Origin: a virus
Length of the DNA: 23,479 bases
IMG/VR virus record: IMGVR_UViG_3300034093_002271
Location: 1 to 23,479 of that record
Strand: one strand, 5' to 3'
Shown: one piece after another, positions 20,095 through 23,479 of the stretch
How positions within the stretch are numbered: position 1 is the stretch's first letter
Layout: each line of letters begins with the position of its first letter
Program-made: the position numbers and the translations under genes
The notes under the pieces: model-generated
Seen by the model: only the letters and a program-made list of their open reading frames with translations
Told to the model about the DNA's origin: nothing
Database searches by the model: none

Positions 20095-20978
20095 TGTCTA
20101 CTTATTTACCTAAATTAAAGAAAATTTTAATTTTAACACCAAATTTTGTCGGTAGTGCTTTTTTTCAAAGGTCTATTACTTTATATTTAAATATGCAAGG
20201 TATAACTACTAAAAATTACGATGATTTAGCTAGGTTTGGTCCAGATCTAAACTCTTTAATAGGTACTTTAAATACAAGTAATAACTCAGTAGTAGCTAGG
20301 GTGTCTCCTAATACAGTAAAAAAGTTTGAAAAATATAAAGATAGTTATCTAAAGTTTTGTAATACGTTTTTTACAGATATTTATGTAATTAATAGATGTT
20401 TTTTTGAATCAGCTATTAGCTATTGTAATACTACTCTCAACGATGGTAAATTAAATGTTTATAGTAAAAAAGAATACTTAGCAAATACAACTATGCCATA
20501 CGCTATATCTAAAAATAAGTTCATAGCATCTTTAAAATACTTTGAATATTTTTACATATGGGTAGATACTTACTTCCCTGTACATAAAAAACTTAATCAT
20601 GAAGACATAGTATATAATACAGATAATACTTATAAAGATATATTTAATCTACCTGATAATAAATATTCCATAACAGACTATAATAAAATTAATTTCTCAC
20701 ATGTAAGAGATAAAGATTTAGGTAATTACTCTAAAAGCAGTTTAACTAACTATATTAACATAAATTATTATATACAAGACCTAGTAGATAATAGCTTATT
20801 ACTTCCAGATGCTTTTCCTATAAAAAAACTTACTTTAAAAGAAAAAACAGATAATATATTAAATTTTAAAGAATTATTAGATATATATAATAATTATCCG
20901 TCTAATCATTTTAATAAATTAACTGAGAGTCAAATAACTAATAGAATAGAAAAAGAACAGATATTTTGGACTACTTAA
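20094..20978 (+). CDS. Sulfotransferase-like protein, diverged (type 2)
   Basis: The 294-residue product begins KILILTPNFVGSAFFQRSITLYLNMQGI, a beta-strand, loop and helix at the usual sulfotransferase 5'-PSB site, though the loop is TPNFVGSA instead of SxxRSGTT. IYVINRCFFESAISYCN near residues 95-112 matches the 'L(K/R)RDxxxqxxSy' region in which Arg and Ser bind the 3' phosphate (Arg and Ser are kept here). The remainder is Asn/Lys/Tyr-rich helices. It is not closely related to the trio at 11783-14499. Starts at TAATG after the 43-aa gene. It may transfer sulfate to a glycan, or be a binding protein of the same fold. Confidence 0.5.
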   Translation: MSTYLPKLKKILILTPNFVGSAFFQRSITLYLNMQGITTKNYDDLARFGPDLNSLIGTLNTSNNSVVARVSPNTVKKFEKYKDSYLKFCNTFFTDIYVINRCFFESAISYCNTTLNDGKLNVYSKKEYLANTTMPYAISKNKFIASLKYFEYFYIWVDTYFPVHKKLNHEDIVYNTDNTYKDIFNLPDNKYSITDYNKINFSHVRDKDLGNYSKSSLTNYININYYIQDLVDNSLLLPDAFPIKKLTLKEKTDNILNFKELLDIYNNYPSNHFNKLTESQITNRIEKEQIFWTT

Positions 20979-20995
20979 TATAGAAAGAAAACTCA

Positions 20996-21190
20996 ATGAG
21001 AAGAATTAAGAAACAGCTAAAAGAATTTTTTGATAATAATCCTTTGACTGATAAAGAAAAAGCCTTTATTATGGGTTGTATGAAAGCACAAGTTAAGCAC
21101 CCACAGCTTACCCAATCTCAATGGGATGTGCTTATGGGTATAGAGGAGAGATATAAAAATGGAAAAACCAGGAGTGAGACGCTTACCTAG
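20996..21190 (+). CDS. Small helical phage protein, 64 aa
   Basis: The ATG at 20996 follows AGAAAG-type purine-rich bases. The product (MRRIKKQLKEFFDNNPLTDK; EKAFIMGCMKAQVKHPQLTQ; SQWDVLMGIEERYKNGKT) is a basic two- or three-helix protein with a conserved-looking TQSQWDVL segment. The last 32 nt overlap the next gene. No family is recognised; the arrangement suggests one transcription unit with the following conserved phage protein. Confidence 0.55.
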   Translation: MRRIKKQLKEFFDNNPLTDKEKAFIMGCMKAQVKHPQLTQSQWDVLMGIEERYKNGKTRSETLT

Positions 21191-21476
21191 CGGTAAAATT
21201 GAATATCGCGGTAAAACTTTTGATGGTTATAATAAACCACGCAGATCAGATCGTGAAGAGAAAAAAGGTATGGTCTTAGCTAAAGATGGAGATAAAGTAA
21301 AACTTATTCACTTTGGAGATTCTTCTATGGGGCATAATTATTCTCCAGAAGCCAGAGCTAGTTTTAAAGCAAGACATGGTAAAAATATTGCTAAAGGCAA
21401 AATGAGTGCTGCTTATTGGGCAGATAAAGTATTATGGGCAGGTCCAAAAGGTTCTGTAAAACAACCACCTAAATAA
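21159..21476 (+). CDS. Conserved phage protein with FKARHxxNIAKGKMSAAYWADKV motif
   Basis: The 105-aa product is basic and shows a distinct pattern: RLPSGKIEYRGKTFDGYNKPRR near the start, VLAKDGDKVKLIHFGDSSMG in the middle, and ARASFKARHGKNIAKGKMSA followed by AYWADKVLWAGPKG near the end. I recognise this arrangement as one that recurs in many tailed-phage genomes as a protein of unknown function, but cannot name a Pfam entry with certainty. The basic, Gly-rich composition suggests nucleic-acid binding or a head-associated protein. GGAGAG lies upstream of the ATG, which is inside the 64-aa gene. Confidence 0.6.
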   Translation: MEKPGVRRLPSGKIEYRGKTFDGYNKPRRSDREEKKGMVLAKDGDKVKLIHFGDSSMGHNYSPEARASFKARHGKNIAKGKMSAAYWADKVLWAGPKGSVKQPPK

Positions 21477-21490
21477 CATGTAGGCTATTT

Positions 21491-22216
21491 ATGAAAAAAG
21501 TTATAGAATTTCACCTTATACATGACTTTAAACATCAGTATATAGTACCTCCTATGCCATCTAAGAAGCTGTTACCTGAGTGGCTAAAAAAGATGCCTAC
21601 TCATAACACGAGTAAAAATAATAAAATAGATCCTACTATTAAAAAATGCATACCAGTACTTGACGCTATGACTGCTGGGTATACTATATTAACGCACATG
21701 GACATTGTGTTAAGTCTACGAGAAGATAGACAGCTTGATGTTATATACCTAGACGAAAATCATAAAGAAGATATGCTCAAGCATCCTCCTATAGAACAGC
21801 ATGGTACTTGGCAAGTTCCAGGTTCTCCTTTTGAACATATGAATATACTTAAATATATGAATCCTTGGAGAATATCTACTCCTCCCAACTACTCTTTATT
21901 ATTTTTACCCCCATTAAACAGATTTGAACTACCTATTATATCACTAGCAGGACTAGTAGATACTGATAGCTTTAAAAATGTAGTTAATATTCCCTTTTTA
22001 CATACTGAGTTAACTCCTGGCGGTGAACCTATATTACTTCCAGCAGGTACTCCTATGTGTCAAGTTATACCAATACAGAGAGCTGATTGGGTTGAAAACG
22101 TTACTAATTTAGACGCGTCTGAATTACGAAATGTAAAAAATTATAGAACTATGATGGATGCTGATAGGACTGATTGGTATAAACGTAAAGTTCATACTAA
22201 AAAGAATTTTAATTAA
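21491..22216 (+). CDS. Phage protein resembling DUF6065, 241 aa
   Basis: The protein starts KKVIEFHLIHDFKHQYIVPPMPSKKLLPEWLKKMP and continues with IPVLDAMTAGYTILTHMDI, then KYMNPWRISTPPNYSLLFLPPLNR (residues 121-144), LAGLVDTDSF, NIPFL and PAGTPMCQVIPI. A 'PW-x-I-x-TPPGYSLLF-x-P-x-NR...VDTD-x...N-(F/I)PF' pattern is, to my knowledge, shared by a family of cyanophage and other T4-like phage proteins (DUF6065-like) of unknown function. The segment looks like one double-stranded beta-helix or small-molecule-binding barrel, suggested by LLPAGTPMCQVIP. No catalytic residues can be named. A gap with a palindrome and promoter follows. Confidence 0.55.
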   Translation: MKKVIEFHLIHDFKHQYIVPPMPSKKLLPEWLKKMPTHNTSKNNKIDPTIKKCIPVLDAMTAGYTILTHMDIVLSLREDRQLDVIYLDENHKEDMLKHPPIEQHGTWQVPGSPFEHMNILKYMNPWRISTPPNYSLLFLPPLNRFELPIISLAGLVDTDSFKNVVNIPFLHTELTPGGEPILLPAGTPMCQVIPIQRADWVENVTNLDASELRNVKNYRTMMDADRTDWYKRKVHTKKNFN

Positions 22217-22256
22217 CACTTTACTATTGTTAATAGTTACTTAGAAGTCCTATTGG

Positions 22257-22272
22257 TCTCAAAATTTTGAGA
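22257..22272. repeat. 16-nt perfect palindrome upstream of the lysis-like cassette promoter
   Basis: TCTCAAAATTTTGAGA is its own reverse complement and lies 12 nt before the -35 box of the promoter at 22284-22312. It may be an operator, or with the A-rich run after it a weak terminator for the gene ending at 22216. Confidence 0.4.
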
Positions 22273-22283
22273 AATAAAAAATA

Positions 22284-22312
22284 TTGGTAAAGTAATCTAA
22301 AAAGTATATAAT
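22284..22312 (+). promoter_or_regulatory. Sigma70-type promoter of the right-edge cassette, leaderless arrangement
   Basis: TTGGTA (22284-22289), a 17-bp spacer, and perfect TATAAT (22307-22312). The -10 box ends 6 nt before the ATG at 22319, so the predicted mRNA would begin at or beside the start codon. Confidence 0.75.
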
Positions 22313-22318
22313 ATACTT

Positions 22319-22693
22319 ATGTGGATGAAAATATCAATGATACTAATAGCTTTATTAATAAGCACTACTGTGGCTTCTTCGTGGTACTATAAGTATTCAC
22401 AAGGAGTAATAAGAACGCTTACCGAAAATAATGCAAAACTTGAAATAGCTATAGAGACTCAAAAAGCTACTATGGAAGCTATGCAGAAAAGTTTTGAACT
22501 ACAGGCAGCAGCTTTAACAAGTCTTTCTGCTAGTAACCAGACTTTAAGTGTTGAAAAAGAAGCTTTATCTACTAAATTAATGAAACATGATTTAGAAGAA
22601 TTAAGTAAGCGTAAACCAGGATTAATAGAGACTAGGATAAATAATGGCACAAAAGATCTTTTTACTAGTTTTATCGACCTTTCTGCTCAGTAG
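22319..22693 (+). CDS. Membrane-anchored coiled-coil protein, inner-membrane spanin candidate
   Basis: The 124-aa protein has one N-terminal transmembrane segment (IALLISTTVASSWYYKY, about residues 10-26), then a long periplasmic helical coiled-coil region (NAKLEIAIETQKATMEAMQK; SASNQTLSVEKEAL; LEELSKRKPGLI). This is the plan of i-spanins (Rz). Its last 50 nt overlap the start of a lipoprotein gene in another frame, as in Rz/Rz1 pairs. Spanins fuse inner and outer membranes in lysis. No endolysin or holin is seen in the window, so the role is inferred. ATG 22319 sits at the predicted transcript start; a second ATG at 22325 is possible. Confidence 0.55.
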   Translation: MWMKISMILIALLISTTVASSWYYKYSQGVIRTLTENNAKLEIAIETQKATMEAMQKSFELQAAALTSLSASNQTLSVEKEALSTKLMKHDLEELSKRKPGLIETRINNGTKDLFTSFIDLSAQ

Positions 22694-23000
22694 TTGCAGC
22701 AACGCCGTTAAACCTATAGAGATATTCAGTAAGCCTATAGAGATAGCTATTGCTCAGCCCCCTGCGCCAGCACCTATAAAACTTACTAATATAACGTGGA
22801 AAGTATTAAATATAGATGACACCATATACTATGGACTTCGAGTAAAAGATTATGAATTACTTTCTACTAATATGTTAGAATTAAAAAGATATATAGCCGC
22901 ACAACAGAATAATTTAAAATACTATAAAGAAGTTACGGGGGGTAATAAGGAGAGCTTAAATGCGACTGATACCCCTATTGCTGATAGCACTACTAAGTAG
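22644..23000 (+). CDS. Secreted lipoprotein, outer-membrane spanin (Rz1)-like candidate
   Basis: The 118-aa product has a lipoprotein signal (FLLVLSTFLLSSC, lipobox LSSC with Cys near residue 18), then a Pro/Ala-rich stretch (AQPPAPAPIKL), then an ITWKVLNIDDTIYYGLRVKD domain and a helical end (LSTNMLELKRYIAAQQNNL). Rz1-type o-spanins are short, Pro-rich lipoproteins overlapping Rz; this is longer and has an added folded domain. The pair with the upstream coiled-coil protein fits. A purine-rich AGGATAAATA precedes the start. Its last 41 nt overlap the next gene. Confidence 0.55.
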   Translation: MAQKIFLLVLSTFLLSSCSNAVKPIEIFSKPIEIAIAQPPAPAPIKLTNITWKVLNIDDTIYYGLRVKDYELLSTNMLELKRYIAAQQNNLKYYKEVTGGNKESLNATDTPIADSTTK

Positions 23001-23479
23001 TTTAACGCCTGCAACAGCTCAAGGCATAAACGATACTATTTTTACTGATTCTACTAGCGATAGTAATATTACTTCACAAGGTAATATGAACACCACTATA
23101 ACACAACCTCCTCCTTCAGCTATCTCACCTCAATTTAGTGCAGGTAGTAATTCTGACTCGTGTACTATAGGTGTTGCAGGAGCTGTTCAAACACAAATAC
23201 TCGGAATTTCTGCAGGTACTACATATACTGAAGATAATTGTATTCGTCTTAAAAATGCAAAAGTTATGTACGATATGGGTATGAAAGTAGCTGCTGTATC
23301 TATTATGTGTCAAGACTCAAAAGTGTTTGATGCTATGCTACATGCGGGTACTCCGTGTCCCTATAATGGACAAATTGGAGATGCTGCTAGACTAGGATGG
23401 GAGTCTCACGTAGATATTACTAGAGAAGAACTAGAACAGTCGGAGAAAATAGATGTTAAGAAAACTACTACTTATGGCT
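22960..23479 (+). CDS. Secreted cysteine-containing phage protein, 3' end outside window
   Basis: The ATG at 22960 follows AAGGAG with a 7-nt spacer and overlaps the lipoprotein gene. The frame runs off the right edge; 173 residues are visible. A Sec signal peptide (MRLIPLLLIALLSSLTPATA) is followed by a Thr/Asn/Ser-rich linker (ITSQGNMNTTITQPPPSAIS). A domain then follows with four spaced cysteines: CTIGVAGAVQTQILG, NCIRLKNAKV, IMCQDSKVFDAM and GTPCPYNGQIGDAA. I recall very similar secreted proteins ('GAVQTQILG...YDMGMKVAAVS...GTPCPY') from T4-like marine phages, of unknown function. Periplasmic disulfides are likely. A role in lysis or entry exclusion is only a guess. Confidence 0.65.
   Translation, partial: MRLIPLLLIALLSSLTPATAQGINDTIFTDSTSDSNITSQGNMNTTITQPPPSAISPQFSAGSNSDSCTIGVAGAVQTQILGISAGTTYTEDNCIRLKNAKVMYDMGMKVAAVSIMCQDSKVFDAMLHAGTPCPYNGQIGDAARLGWESHVDITREELEQSEKIDVKKTTTYG

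Noticed and set aside
1-23479. CRISPR arrays, insertion sequences, integrases or attachment sites
   Set aside because: I saw no regularly spaced direct repeats, transposase motifs or flanking repeats. No conventional tRNA gene was noticed either; only the tmRNA.

Overview
The window looks like part of a large, AT-rich, T4-like marine bacteriophage genome whose host is probably an alphaproteobacterium. The phage assignment rests on dense, overlapping, mostly small genes, a candidate DsbA late-transcription protein, a phage-type bS21 ribosomal protein, a phage RecB/Cas4-type nuclease and a spanin-like lysis cassette. The host inference rests on a circularly permuted two-piece tmRNA gene (ssrA) of the alphaproteobacterial type. 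The host could be SAR11-like, but the sequence alone does not prove that.

Layout. From about 11.7 kb leftwards nearly everything is on the minus strand. Bases 9.3-11.7 kb hold a coiled-coil protein, a thioredoxin-fold-like protein, a DegT-family aminotransferase, a sugar-nucleotide SDR and bS21. Bases 8.3-9.1 kb hold small phage proteins, and 7.95-8.25 kb the permuted tmRNA. A short outer-membrane-protein-like gene follows at 7.5-7.9 kb. Bases 1-7.5 kb form a surface-sugar cassette: NeuD/PglD-like acyltransferase, several glycosyltransferases, DegT aminotransferase, RmlB-like dTDP-glucose 4,6-dehydratase, a second SDR, a short DUF115/GT42-like protein, a methyltransferase and small proteins. 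A strong sigma70-type promoter at about 6.08 kb drives the left part of the cassette.

A divergent promoter region at 11.70-11.78 kb starts the rightward half. It begins with three paralogous proteins that resemble sulfotransferases but have an altered nucleotide-binding loop (11.8-14.5 kb). Small phage proteins and candidate DsbA follow at 13.4-15.8 kb, then two head-to-head SGNH-hydrolase-like genes. Next is a chain of overlapping genes: 2OG-Fe(II) oxygenase, carbamoyltransferase, PD-(D/E)XK nuclease, a second HxD-type hydroxylase, a 43-aa peptide and another sulfotransferase-like protein. Conserved phage proteins lead to a membrane coiled-coil / lipoprotein / secreted-protein cassette at the right edge, which is spanin-like and has its own promoter.

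How it may work together. The dehydratase, aminotransferases, acyltransferase, methyltransferase, carbamoyltransferase, sulfotransferase-like proteins, esterase-like proteins and glycosyltransferases are what would be needed to build and decorate unusual amino-deoxy sugars, on host surface glycan or on the virion. The tmRNA and bS21 suggest that the phage also supplies its own translation components. Two promoters place the -10 box exactly 6 nt from an ATG, which predicts leaderless mRNAs. All functions are read from sequence motifs by eye; no database search was made.
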